64,000 nt of DNA from Olivibacter jilunii (GTDB lineage Bacteria > Bacteroidota > Bacteroidia > Sphingobacteriales > Sphingobacteriaceae). The translations under genes and the position numbers were made by a program. This document shows, piece after piece, positions 17,049 to 25,694 of this stretch (positions are counted from its first letter, which is position 1; every line of letters begins with the position of its first letter). Location: positions 1-64,000 of the forward strand of contig NZ_LR027849.1 in assembly GCF_900607235.1 (NCBI RefSeq). Reading direction: 5' to 3'. The notes beneath the pieces are model-generated. The model was given only the letters and a program-made list of their open reading frames with translations, was not told where the DNA came from and searched no databases.

Positions 17049-17385
17049 AATGCACAGGTAATTCGGGCCAGTATGCAACAGTAAAATTCTGCCTGGACTT
17101 GTAACCAAATGACTGTAGCCGGTTCGTCGGAAGCATTAGGTCGGGTCTTTTTCTATACATTAATCACTTCGATAACACTACTTTTCCTAACTGGCCGTAG
17201 TATCCAGTGATATTTTCGTTATTCTATTTAGTTGAATGCAAAAGCTGGACTGTCGCAAATCCGAATATTGGATGGTCATCTCTATCTGTTTTATATCGTA
17301 TTTTGTAAATAAACAAGGCAGTAGCTTCGCATTTATAATCGGCGTCTGTTTTTGTTTGATTAAGTTTTATTTAAATAAATGAATC
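17049..17385. other. Intergenic region holding a gene remnant, 337 bp
   Basis: Apart from the 91-bp remnant at 17131-17221 nothing was recognised. Confidence 0.5.
17131..17221 (-). pseudogene. Remnant of the junction of a two-gene unit (copy at 30024-30114)
   Basis: On the minus strand the end of the small ORF (NENITGYYGQLGKVVLSK, stop) is followed by the start of the next gene, MYRKRPDLML. These match the intact unit at 29421-30227 (ENFTGHYSHLGRVVLPK and MYRKRPNLML). After ten codons the similarity stops abruptly. The spacing between the stop and the next ATG is also kept. Confidence 0.75.
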
Positions 17386-18132
17386 ATGAAAATCTTAGTA
17401 ATCGGAGGAACCGGCCTTGTGGGCAAAGGAGTAAGTAAAAAATTGGAAAGTATGGGGAATGAGGTAATTGTTGGAGCGCCCTCATCCGGCATCAATATCC
17501 TGACGGGGGAAGGACTGGCAAAAGCCTTGATGGGAACTGAAATCGTAATCGATCTTTCTAATTCTCAATCGCCAGATGATCAAATCGCTTTGGATTTTTT
17601 TCGTACCGCCGCTGAACATCTAATTAAAGCTGAAAAGCTTGCAGCTATTAAGCACCACCTAGTACTTTCTATTGTCGGAACAGATCGCGCACAACATATA
17701 GGGTATCTGCAAGCAAAAAAGTATCAGGAAGATGCCGTAATCGAATCAGGCATACCCTATACTATCATCCGTTCAACACAATTTCATGAGCATGTAAGCA
17801 CCATCATCGCTGTTCAGGGCGAAGGCCGGAACGTCCATGTTTCAACAATTGACTATCAACCGATCGCATTGCAGGATGTTGTAGATTATGTGGTAATGTT
17901 CGCTTTGGAACAGCCTAAAAATAAGATCGTTGAAATAGCAGGGCCTGACCGCGGATTGATGAACAACTTCGTGGAAAACTATTTGAAGGTGAAAGGTGAA
18001 GATAAAGTTGTGGTAGCTAACGAGGATGACAAATACATGTTCCATAGCATGCCAAAGTCAGGATTAGTTCCTGCCGGCGATTTCTATCCAGGTAAGATAA
18101 GGTTCGATGATTGGACAAGAAAGTCATCATAA
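17386..18132 (+). CDS. NAD(P)H-binding SDR-like protein (NmrA family)
   Basis: 248 residues beginning with a Rossmann motif VIGGTGLVGKGVSKKL (residues 4-19). The segments LAAIKHHLVLSIVGTDR and PYTIIRSTQFHEH are typical of atypical SDRs that act as NADPH-dependent quinone reductases or sugar nucleotide-type reductases without a YxxxK dyad. It stands alone, downstream of an AraC regulator and convergent with a MocR gene. Substrate unknown. Confidence 0.88.
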   Translation: MKILVIGGTGLVGKGVSKKLESMGNEVIVGAPSSGINILTGEGLAKALMGTEIVIDLSNSQSPDDQIALDFFRTAAEHLIKAEKLAAIKHHLVLSIVGTDRAQHIGYLQAKKYQEDAVIESGIPYTIIRSTQFHEHVSTIIAVQGEGRNVHVSTIDYQPIALQDVVDYVVMFALEQPKNKIVEIAGPDRGLMNNFVENYLKVKGEDKVVVANEDDKYMFHSMPKSGLVPAGDFYPGKIRFDDWTRKSS

Positions 18133-18285
18133 TACATTGAGGACCTTTACAAAATCTATCGGATTATATTATTGAAATCTTTCTGTTATTGTTGTGACAT
18201 TCCGGCTTTCAGCGGAAATGAGGCTCCACTTTAAGCATAGAGCTAAGCCTTCCATTAGATTGCCTTAATATAATTGCAGGGATGT

Positions 18286-19761
18286 TTATCGGGATCGTTT
18301 TAGTGCATTTGCGAAAGATTGCATTTCACTCATATTCAGCGAGGCAAAGCCAAACCTTATTCCATTGACGTCATGCTTATATTTATAGATGCTGCCATCG
18401 TTCATGTATATACCTTGGGTAGCAAGCCTTTCTGAGAGTTGGGGTATGGAGTATTCAGGATCAAATAAAGTCCAAACTGCCATACCCCCATTAGGAGTAC
18501 TGAAATTGGCAATATCTCCCAAAGAAGAATTTAATAGTTCGCAGAACTCATCCCGCCTTCTTTTGTATAGTTTTACAGATCTTCTCAAATGTCTTTGCAT
18601 TTCGCCGATGTTGAAAAGATGAGCAACAGATTCTTCGAATAATACATCACCACGAATATCTAGAACTTGTTTTAGCTTCGATGCTTGCCATATAAAATCT
18701 TCACTGCCAACTAAATATCCCAGCCTGATAGTTGGAGCCAATGTTTTAGAAATTGAGCCAATGTAAAGAACGTAGCCATCGTGTTCAGCACTGGCTAAAG
18801 GTAATATAGGGGCGCTTGCGTAGTGAAAATCATAGTCATAATCATCTTCGATTACAGGAAGACGATAGCGGCGAATAATGTCTAAAAGTTTGACTCGCCT
18901 TTCGGCACTGAGCGTAACCGTTGTGGGGTGGTGGTGGTGCGGAATGATGTAAAGCAGACTCGGTGTTGATTGCTTGCAGATATTTTCAATTGCATCGACA
19001 TCAATACCATCCTGATCAACCTTAACTTTTATAAGCTTAGCGCCTAGCTGTTCAAAAAGCCTATCTGCCAAGACGTAATTAAGGTCGCCTACAACAACGG
19101 TACTACCAGGCTGGAGTATCATACTGGCCGCGACAGCTATTGCCAATTGTGCACCATGAGTAATCAGCACTTGCTCAGGGATAATATCGAGGGCTCTGGT
19201 CTTCGACAAAAAAAGAGCAAGCTCAGTTCTTAACGATATACTACCCTTTGAACCGTCAGCTAATAACCTATCATGAACATTCGTTTTTCTTGATAAAAAT
19301 TTGTACCGATCAACGATCAGGTCTACCGGTGCAATTCTGGCATCAGGATAACCATCATTAATCATTAGCTGGTAAGGTTTTAGCTGCCTGATTATTGGTT
19401 TTCGAATAGCCACCTGTCGATAAAAGATCTCTTGGTCCTTTGATTGAAATTTCGCTGAGGTGCCCATGTCGAACGACTTGGGGCTCATTACCGGTAACTG
19501 CTGCGCAATGAAGTTGCCTTTCCGCCCTATCGCTTCAAGCCAACCCTGAGCCTGCAGTTCTTCATAGGCAGCAACTACCGTTGTACGGTTTAATGTTAGC
19601 ATTGACGCCATATCCCGACTTGCCGGTAATTGATACCCCGGTTTTAGTTTTCCATTCTTTATCAGTTCCACCAAACTATTTGCAACCTGTCTGAAAATAG
19701 GTATTGCGGACTGTCTGTCAACAGCGATGAGGGTACTAAAAGGTAATGTTTGAACTGCCAT
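18286..19761 (-). CDS. MocR-like PLP-dependent transcriptional regulator (GntR/aminotransferase fusion)
   Basis: 491 residues from the ATG at 19761 (MAVQTLPFSTLIAVD); the frame also extends to 19788. Residues about 15-85 form a GntR winged helix (KLKPGYQLPASRDMASMLTL, NRTTVVAAYEELQAQGW). Residues 130 onward form a fold-type I aminotransferase domain with VIEDDYDYDFHY and the PLP lysine in YIGSISKTLAPTIRLGY. MocR proteins respond to PLP, GABA, taurine or related amines. The region just upstream carries a 47-bp element repeated at 7304, a candidate operator. Confidence 0.9.
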   Translation of the reverse strand: MAVQTLPFSTLIAVDRQSAIPIFRQVANSLVELIKNGKLKPGYQLPASRDMASMLTLNRTTVVAAYEELQAQGWLEAIGRKGNFIAQQLPVMSPKSFDMGTSAKFQSKDQEIFYRQVAIRKPIIRQLKPYQLMINDGYPDARIAPVDLIVDRYKFLSRKTNVHDRLLADGSKGSISLRTELALFLSKTRALDIIPEQVLITHGAQLAIAVAASMILQPGSTVVVGDLNYVLADRLFEQLGAKLIKVKVDQDGIDVDAIENICKQSTPSLLYIIPHHHHPTTVTLSAERRVKLLDIIRRYRLPVIEDDYDYDFHYASAPILPLASAEHDGYVLYIGSISKTLAPTIRLGYLVGSEDFIWQASKLKQVLDIRGDVLFEESVAHLFNIGEMQRHLRRSVKLYKRRRDEFCELLNSSLGDIANFSTPNGGMAVWTLFDPEYSIPQLSERLATQGIYMNDGSIYKYKHDVNGIRFGFASLNMSEMQSFANALKRSR

Positions 19762-19770
19762 ATTTAAAGG

Positions 19771-19817
19771 TGTGTGCTCGACGCACAAAATAATGGAACA
19801 TAATTTACGGAAAAATT
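19771..19817 (+). repeat. 47-bp repeat, copy 2, in the MocR promoter
   Basis: Matches 7304-7350 at 42 of 47 positions, in the same orientation, 12.4 kb away. Here it lies 10-56 bases upstream of the MocR ATG, where an autoregulatory operator is expected. The central part TGTGTGCTCGACGCACA is nearly an inverted repeat. Confidence 0.65.
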
Positions 19818-20224
19818 TTGTTTCTATCTAAAAGTATCATGATTTAAGGCATAATCAACTACATTAGGGGTAATCAAAACCAATAGGTCTGCAGCATGTC
19901 TAAATCCAAACAAGTTCGTATAGTCACTAACAGATGTAATCTTTACGTCAATAGATAAAACGTGCGTAATTTTTTTGTGTTTCTACCTTCGAACAATTGA
20001 AGCGTAGTAATTACTCATTATATGGCAGTATTTAGTATTGAAGTTCCTTAATGATCTTCTGTGCTATTATTTGCAGGACTCTCTTTTTATTAATTGTTTT
20101 CTCTATAGTATTGATATGTAGCGCATGGGCAAGATACCTGGTTTTGTCAGCTTATCATTTTGATATAGGAAAGCATGCGTATTAACGATTTCTTCAAATC
20201 TCATGTTTTTAGTAAATTTGTAAT
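19818..20224. other. Intergenic region, 407 bp
   Basis: Between the divergent MocR and VapB-like genes. A possible -7 box TAAATTTG at 20213-20220 lies directly before the VapB-like start, which would make a very short leader. Nothing else recognised. Confidence 0.4.
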
Positions 20225-20440
20225 ATGGAGAAGTTGACTATCAATATACCGGAAAATAAAACTGCTTTAGTAAAGCAGATTCTGAAAGAACTAGGAGTAG
20301 TTATTCAGCAGGAAAAAAGAACAGATGTGGCAGAGGCGAAATCGAAGCTGGCAGAGGTGTCCGTATGGTCTGATGACGATTTGAAAATTTTTGAGGAGAG
20401 CAAAAAGGCTTTTGATAGTTTAAAACCACAGCAATGGTAG
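20225..20440 (+). CDS. VapB-like antitoxin
   Basis: 71 residues: an N-terminal beta strand and helix (KLTINIPENKTALVKQILKE) as in ribbon-helix-helix or Phd-like antitoxins, then an acidic, flexible C-terminus (WSDDDLKIFEESKKAF) of the kind that wraps a PIN toxin. The stop overlaps the start of the PIN gene by 7 bp, so the pair is translationally coupled. Its last 23 codons are duplicated with no change at 29281, along with the start of the toxin. Confidence 0.75.
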   Translation: MEKLTINIPENKTALVKQILKELGVVIQQEKRTDVAEAKSKLAEVSVWSDDDLKIFEESKKAFDSLKPQQW

Positions 20441-20805
20441 TTGATACAGGAGTTTTTATCGAACACTTGCGGGCAAAAGATAAACTATCAACCACACTGT
20501 ATAAGATCTCTGCGGATAATGGTCTTTATACCTCGGCTGTTACGCTGTATGAACTCTATATGGGAGCTACTACGAGCGATAAAATAAGAGATGTGGAAGC
20601 TATCACGGCATACTTTACTGTACTTCCCTTTACAGATTCGGTAGCACAAAAGGCGGCTCAGTTATATCATGAGTTAAGACTAAAGAATAAGATGATTGAA
20701 TTTAGAGACATTTTTATCGCTGCTACCTGTTTGGTTCATGAAATGCCGATTGTTACACTGAACAAAAAACATTTCAAGCGCATTGAGAACTTAGAAATCC
20801 TCTAA
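20434..20805 (+). CDS. vapC: PIN domain ribonuclease toxin (VapC-like)
   Basis: 123 residues, the usual PIN toxin length. The acidic active-site residues are visible: D4 in VVDTGVFIEHL, E40 in TLYELYMGA and D92 in EFRDIFIAAT. VapC toxins are Mg-dependent RNases that cleave tRNA or rRNA and are neutralised by the upstream VapB protein. The gene follows its antitoxin gene with an overlap. A nearly identical fragment of this junction occurs at 29281-29375. Confidence 0.88.
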   Translation: MVVDTGVFIEHLRAKDKLSTTLYKISADNGLYTSAVTLYELYMGATTSDKIRDVEAITAYFTVLPFTDSVAQKAAQLYHELRLKNKMIEFRDIFIAATCLVHEMPIVTLNKKHFKRIENLEIL

Positions 20806-20926
20806 TATCTTAGTTCTGCAAAAACTTCTAGAAGAGCATTATTTATCAAGAAACATCGAAATTAAATCTGCATGCTGGTAGGCAGGGAGGAACGTATGGC
20901 GTACGAAGTACGCCTCTAAAATCCAA

Positions 20927-22333
20927 TTATTGCAACAGTTGCAAATCCTGCAATACATTATTTAATTCCTCCCCGCGTATATCCTTTCGTACAATTTTAC
21001 CCTTTGGATCAATCAGTACAGTGGTAGGGTAAGAATAAATGTCATAGCCTTCCATGGTTGTGCCGGTTCCCATCTTAAGTGTAGGCCAGGGAAGTTCATG
21101 TTTCCTCATCAATTCCTGAAGGCTAGCTCCACGACGCTCATCAACCACAGCAATGAACTCAACCCTGCTTTTATCCACCGTTCCGTACAGCTTTTTCAGA
21201 TTTGGAAACTCCTCTATGCATGGGCCGCAGGTAGTGCTCCAGAAGTCGATAAAAACCCAGCGGTCCCTGAGGCTATCGGTATTGATCTTTTTGTTATCGA
21301 TTATATTTGTACCTGCTACCGTTGGGGCGATAAAACCTACTTGATTTCTCACAGATTTCGTATCGATATCTGCGCGGGTTACATCTGCGTATCCGGGCTG
21401 CTGTTGACCGATCTGAATGGCGCCTAGGCCTTTCCCTTCCAAACGTATTATCCTGCCGTGACTCAAACTATTTTTGAAAATAAATGAATTACCATTTAAT
21501 TGGATCAGATCGCCCAATCTGTAACCTTTGTCCCTCTGCATTGGACTGAAATTCGGTTGTTCCGGCACGACATACAATCTAAGCGGATCACCGATTGAAC
21601 GCCCACAGCATAAGTAATAAGGGATCCCGTTACTGTATATTTTTCGGTAATAAAACTCAGGATACGTTATAGTAAGCATGGGTTTACCCTCACTGTCCTT
21701 TTCGTGGCTTGCTAAAATTATATGCACTGTATCTTTAAGAATTTGACCGCTTTCACTGTAATCCACCGGAACGGGAATCGGCGACGCCCCATACGTTAAA
21801 TGAGCTAAACTCGATAAGCGTTTTATCGCATCATCAGAGAAATCATTATTCCCATTAATATCTGCAATAAAAATGGCTTCACCTTTGTCGTTTAAACCCG
21901 TAACAAATTGCAGTACACACCGCAGGGGTTCGCGAGAAAGGAACAGGGTATCCTTTAAATCCCATCCGGCTTTTTTTGCTTCCTGCAGGAAATAAGTTTT
22001 AGGCATTTTTCCTGCAATATAATTTTGAAAATAGAATTGAAAATTATCCAATATTAAAAAGGAAGCAGTTGCCTGGCGAATGCTTTCCGGAATACCGGTG
22101 ACATTACGGTTACAGACCTTTATTTCTTCAGGATAATCCATTTGTACCCCTATTGAAAAGGATATGTTGCCATCAGGGCCGCTACCGAGCATTTTCTGCA
22201 TTCTTATAGAAATGACACTATCCTCAATAGCCGTAAATTTTACAGAATCGTCTTCCTGCGCTGAGACAAGCAGACAGTTTAACAGCAGATGAGAAATAAG
22301 TACGGTACTTAACAGACTTATTCGTTGTATCAT
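20927..22333 (-). CDS. Secreted TlpA-like thioredoxin-fold protein
   Basis: 468 residues with a signal peptide (about 25 residues, ending VSAQ). The C-terminal 135 residues form a thioredoxin-like fold with the redox pair in FWSTTCGPCIEEFP, followed by VEFIAVVDERRG and the cis-proline loop YSYPTTVLIDPKG. The N-terminal 300 residues have no recognised domain, a layout common for periplasmic TlpA proteins of Bacteroidota. Likely a periplasmic or outer-membrane-associated thiol-disulfide oxidoreductase. No operon partner is adjacent. Confidence 0.85.
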   Translation of the reverse strand: MIQRISLLSTVLISHLLLNCLLVSAQEDDSVKFTAIEDSVISIRMQKMLGSGPDGNISFSIGVQMDYPEEIKVCNRNVTGIPESIRQATASFLILDNFQFYFQNYIAGKMPKTYFLQEAKKAGWDLKDTLFLSREPLRCVLQFVTGLNDKGEAIFIADINGNNDFSDDAIKRLSSLAHLTYGASPIPVPVDYSESGQILKDTVHIILASHEKDSEGKPMLTITYPEFYYRKIYSNGIPYYLCCGRSIGDPLRLYVVPEQPNFSPMQRDKGYRLGDLIQLNGNSFIFKNSLSHGRIIRLEGKGLGAIQIGQQQPGYADVTRADIDTKSVRNQVGFIAPTVAGTNIIDNKKINTDSLRDRWVFIDFWSTTCGPCIEEFPNLKKLYGTVDKSRVEFIAVVDERRGASLQELMRKHELPWPTLKMGTGTTMEGYDIYSYPTTVLIDPKGKIVRKDIRGEELNNVLQDLQLLQ

Positions 22334-22615
22334 AAAATAGGAAGTTATAATTGGTATGAAGTTAAGTTATTTTTTAAAAGTTTCAAACGTAATAGCGTAG
22401 ATACACTTGCCAAATCGTCGATAGGAGGAAATTTATACTTTCCTAAATCTTCTCATTTTTTTAAAATCAAAAATCTTTTTCTAACTCTTCATAGCTCAAT
22501 AGAATTATGACGGCTAATGAACTTGCTGTTTTCGTCAGTTTTAACGGATCAATAATGTATCTTTAATGGTATATAGAAAAATTTGTATTAATTAAATCAT
22601 ATCCTAAATCTATGA
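22334..22615. other. Intergenic region, 282 bp
   Basis: Divergent region between the TlpA-like gene and the DUF2975 frame. No promoter of good quality was found for the latter. Confidence 0.3.
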
Positions 22616-23032
22616 ATTTATTCGGTTAATAGCGGAACCTATGTTTTCAATTCGGATAATATTATTGACAGAATACTGTATCAACACGTTAAAGGTTATC
22701 ACGATTTCCCCTCTTCGCTGTTTACATTCACGATCTGTGTACTTTTATTGTCCACCGTTAGCAAACTTAATCTGGCCAATCCTTTTACAATAGGAATAAC
22801 AAAGCGAATTACGTTGATTGGATGTTTATATCTCGTTTATGGAATACTAAAAATCGGTATCGCCCTATACAGTTGGCAAAGATTAAATCATTTTGCAAAT
22901 GACGTTGTAACCTCTTTCCCTAGCTTTCGCTATGATTTGGCAGATATCAAGATTGGTATATTTGTACTGATATTGGCATTTATCTATAAAGTAGGCACTA
23001 TGATTCAGGAGGAGCAACGATTAACTATTTAA
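22616..23032 (+). pseudogene. DUF2975-type membrane protein, no clear start codon
   Basis: The frame is open from 22616 (after a TGA at 22613-22615) to 23032, 138 codons, and codes for a protein with several hydrophobic helices (LFTFTICVLLL, LIGCLYLVYGILKIGIALYS, IGIFVLILAFIYKV) ending in QEEQRL, the pattern of the last three helices of DUF2975 proteins. There is no ATG or GTG at a suitable position; the first usable codon is TTG at 22748. Either the 5' end was lost by mutation or an unusual start is used. It is 5 bp from an HTH gene, the normal partner of DUF2975. Confidence 0.6.
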
Positions 23033-23037
23033 CAGAG

Positions 23038-23247
23038 ATGGCTATAGTAGTAAACTTGGATGTGATGATGGCCAAACGTAAAATGTCCCTCAACGAACTG
23101 CAATCAAAAGTAGGTATTACCTTGGCCAACTTGTCAATATTGAAGACAGGCAAAGCGAAAGCAATAAGGTTCGAAACTTTGGAAGCCATATGCAAGGCCT
23201 TGGAATGTCAGCCAGGGGATATACTGGCATATGTTAACGACGATTAA
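23038..23247 (+). CDS. YozG-like HTH (XRE) regulator
   Basis: 69 residues made almost entirely of a Cro/C1-type HTH: MAKRKMSLNELQSKVGITLA (about residues 10-29), NLSILKTGKAKAIRFETLEA as recognition helix region and LECQPGDILAYV. This is the short HTH type that always accompanies DUF2975 membrane proteins in bacteria, and the two genes here are 5 bp apart. Probable role is control of its own operon. Confidence 0.88.
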   Translation: MAIVVNLDVMMAKRKMSLNELQSKVGITLANLSILKTGKAKAIRFETLEAICKALECQPGDILAYVNDD

Positions 23248-23337
23248 TCGCTAATGATCGGATATTCTTTACCATACTGCCTTTCGTACAAGACTACTGA
23301 GCAACAAGCGAATTGCCGACAATTTTAAAAAATACCT

Positions 23338-23345
23338 TATATTTG
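23338..23345 (+). promoter_or_regulatory. -7 box before the 74-codon ORF
   Basis: TATATTTG fits TAnnTTTG, 37 bases before the ATG at 23383. A -33 element was not identified. Confidence 0.4.
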
Positions 23346-23382
23346 CCTAAGTGACTGCTATTTAGACGTCTGATTTTAGATT

Positions 23383-23607
23383 ATGAAAAGTATAACCGAT
23401 TTCTACGAAAAGAGTGGTGACTGGCTATTCAATCTAGGTGATCCCACTTCAAATGCAAGTGATTCAGCTTGCGAAATTAAATCGACTTCAGAGGAAGCCG
23501 GAGGGAGTAAGCTCCGCAAGCTGATTCGAAGATTATTTAGGTCCATAAAAAAACAGGAAGAGAAAATGAAGAGGCTTCATGCAATCCAAAGTTATCCTCC
23601 AATATGA
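23383..23607 (+). CDS. Hypothetical protein, 74 aa
   Basis: A small protein with an acidic, serine-rich first half (after MKSITDFYEKSGDWLFNLGD) and a basic second half (SKLRKLIRRLFRSIKKQEEK). I do not recognise a family. It has an ATG start and a good -7 box in front of it, which favours a real gene, but no partner gene or conserved motif supports it. It could also be chance coding in an intergenic region. Confidence 0.4.
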   Translation: MKSITDFYEKSGDWLFNLGDPTSNASDSACEIKSTSEEAGGSKLRKLIRRLFRSIKKQEEKMKRLHAIQSYPPI

Positions 23608-23746
23608 TGGGCTTAAAAAAGTAGTATATAAATGATTAACTTTGGAAAATAATTGCTGACTAGCAATGTAAACTAAGGATACAATTCCAGAGGATTGCGG
23701 GAAAGCAGATTTTAATATTCCGTTTAGCTTTCGATTAAAGAAATAA

Positions 23747-24337
23747 ATGTGTGTGTTATTAAAATTAGATAGGGTTTTTCGCAGATTACAGTGTTGCTGC
23801 CTATTGGCAACTATTATTGTCTCCTCGTGTTCCGATACTAAAACGCTCAACTTTGAATCTTTCAGTATTGAAGTCCCGAAAACATGGGAACCTGTACAGG
23901 CGGAAGGGATCGATTCTTATGTAGGACAGATTGCTATTGATAAGCAAGATACCTTGTCTTTTGATTTAGGATTCTACTCCAATTCATTAGAAGAATCAAT
24001 TGTACTAATACCTAAATCTTCCACCCGGTATTTTGATAAAAGGCTGCTGAAAGAGCCTTATATACATATTGTCGCGGAGGTTGATACAAGTAAGAATCCA
24101 GATGAGTTTTATGTAAACAACTATTCTCAATTTGAAGTTAATGGACGAACCGCTAAAATCGTAGAACCAAAGCAAGCTGGCAATGGCATAACGGGGGTCT
24201 ATTTCGATAGCTTATGGGCTGTAGGTAACAACAACGTCCGATTCCAGTTAAGTGGACATGATTTAAAGCCAGAGAATCAGAAAGCAGTTTTAGAAGCCGT
24301 TAAGACGCTGAAATTTGTTAAAAAGCAAAATGACTAA
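23747..24337 (+). CDS. Putative lipoprotein
   Basis: 196 residues with a lipoprotein signal: hydrophobic stretch followed by the lipobox VSSC at residues 25-28. The mature part (FESFSIEVPKTWEP, later NGRTAKIVEPKQAG and AVLEAVKTLKF) resembles secreted proteins with a PsbP-like fold, built around a FSI.vP..W motif. Function is unknown. A frameshifted fragment of the last 35 codons occurs at 30380-30486, so the gene has been duplicated within the window. Confidence 0.75.
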   Translation: MCVLLKLDRVFRRLQCCCLLATIIVSSCSDTKTLNFESFSIEVPKTWEPVQAEGIDSYVGQIAIDKQDTLSFDLGFYSNSLEESIVLIPKSSTRYFDKRLLKEPYIHIVAEVDTSKNPDEFYVNNYSQFEVNGRTAKIVEPKQAGNGITGVYFDSLWAVGNNNVRFQLSGHDLKPENQKAVLEAVKTLKFVKKQND

Positions 24338-24451
24338 TTCTCTTTTTGAGTAACACAATTAAATAAAACAGATTTGCGAAGGGATTGAATATTGTTAATA
24401 CCTTGTAAATGTTTTGTGCTAAAAATATTAGTAATATTCAGTTGTTTTCAG

Positions 24452-24459
24452 TATCTTTG
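24452..24459 (+). promoter_or_regulatory. -7 box of the complete Rpn gene
   Basis: TATCTTTG fits TAnnTTTG, 26 bases before the ATG. Just upstream lies an interrupted palindrome (TGCTAA..TTAGTAA, 24417-24435) that recurs in perfect form upstream of the Rpn remnant at 27814. Confidence 0.5.
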
Positions 24460-24485
24460 CCATAGAACCAAAGCCGAACCTGTCG

Positions 24486-25412
24486 ATGGCAAAAAAAGAC
24501 GATCTGTTATGGAAGGGGATATTGGAAGAGATCTTCGATGACTTCCTTCGTTTCATGCATCCCGAGGCTGATGATATATACGACCTGAAAAAGGGCATCG
24601 CCTTTCTCGATAAAGAACTCGAGCAGTTATTCCCGCCCGAAGAAGATGAATTTTCGCCGAAGGTTGTGGACAAGCTGGCAAGAGTAAACACCTGGGAAGG
24701 GAAGGAGGAATGGATACTGATTCATGTAGAAGTACAAGGAAGGTATCAAAAGGATTTCCCCAGGCGTATGTTCACTTACTATTACAGGATATTGGACAAA
24801 TACAACCGACGTATCAGTGCCTATGCCATCTTTACGGACGGATACAAGATGAAGCGACCTGATAGATACGAAACCAGCTATCAAGGAACCAGTTTAACTT
24901 ATCGCTTTAATACATACCAGCTGGCTCATTCTAATGAGCAAGAGTTACTACAGAGTGATAATCCCTTTGCTCTTGCGGTACTGGTTGGTAGGAGCGCTTT
25001 TGTTGGCAATAGGGCAGAGGACAGCGAGAAAAGAGATAGCGAGCTGCTGGAATTCAAAGGAACGCTATTGCGAAAGTTGGCGAAGGCACAGCTTAGCAGT
25101 AAGAAGATCAGAGCATTAATGAATTTTTTGAAGTATTATGTGCATTTTGATAATCAGTATAATAATGTTATTTTTGATAAACAAATACAAACGGTTAAAG
25201 GAAGGAGCGAAGCTATGGGCATAGAAGAACTGATGCTTGATAGAGCAACAAAAGAAGGAATACAAAAGGGCGAACAAAAAAAGAGTAAAGAGTTTGTAGA
25301 AAATCTATTGCTTGAGTTCGGCTTTACCGATGAGCAAGCCGCCAGAGCCGCAAAGGTATCAATTGAATTCGTTCAAAAAATTCGCGCCAAACTAGATAAT
25401 AAGAATAAATAG
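24486..25412 (+). CDS. Rpn family recombination-promoting nuclease / putative transposase
   Basis: 308 residues, full length. The N-terminal helix DLLWKGILEEIFDDFLRFMH is typical of this group. The PD-(D/E)XK nuclease centre is D62 in VVDKLARV and E82-V-Q84 in ILIHVEVQG, followed by R93-R94 and tyrosines of the conserved MFTYYYRILDKY. The C-terminus is a coiled charged region plus an HTH-like end (FTDEQAARAAKVSIEFVQKI). Such proteins are site-poor DNA nucleases associated with horizontal DNA exchange. The gene shares long identical blocks with the copy at 1-700 and is followed by the same hairpin terminator. Confidence 0.9.
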   Translation: MAKKDDLLWKGILEEIFDDFLRFMHPEADDIYDLKKGIAFLDKELEQLFPPEEDEFSPKVVDKLARVNTWEGKEEWILIHVEVQGRYQKDFPRRMFTYYYRILDKYNRRISAYAIFTDGYKMKRPDRYETSYQGTSLTYRFNTYQLAHSNEQELLQSDNPFALAVLVGRSAFVGNRAEDSEKRDSELLEFKGTLLRKLAKAQLSSKKIRALMNFLKYYVHFDNQYNNVIFDKQIQTVKGRSEAMGIEELMLDRATKEGIQKGEQKKSKEFVENLLLEFGFTDEQAARAAKVSIEFVQKIRAKLDNKNK

Positions 25413-25438
25413 ACTAATCTATTTATCATACATATTTA

Positions 25439-25475
25439 AGCCATGCACCGAAAAAAAATGTGCATGGCTTTTGTG
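25439..25475 (+). terminator. Rho-independent terminator of the Rpn gene
   Basis: 10-bp perfect stem AGCCATGCAC / GTGCATGGCT (25439-25448 and 25460-25469) followed by TTTGTGTT. Member of the four-copy terminator family (731, 2771, 25439, 27994). Confidence 0.8.
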
Positions 25476-25561
25476 TTCAATTACAACAGATAAGTCAAAC
25501 GAGGCTCTCGTGCGATCGCAGAACAGCCTTATGGAATGAGCGTAAAATAATAAGAACTTCC

Positions 25562-25622
25562 AGCACTCCCACAGAAAGTTGATCTTCTGTTCACTTTCCT
25601 ATAACCCCGAACACAATTCGCG
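25562..25622. repeat. Dispersed repeat, short copy (family with 27631 and 31805)
   Basis: AGCACTCCCACAGAAAGTTG followed by TCTTCTGTTCACTTTC and ACACAATTCG. The first 60 bases match the start of the two longer copies. Confidence 0.65.
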
Positions 25623-25694
25623 CTGAGTCAATAACTATAGGTTTTCGAATCCGAGGAATGCGTATTCAGGAGCGCGTGATATTTGAAGTAGTTA

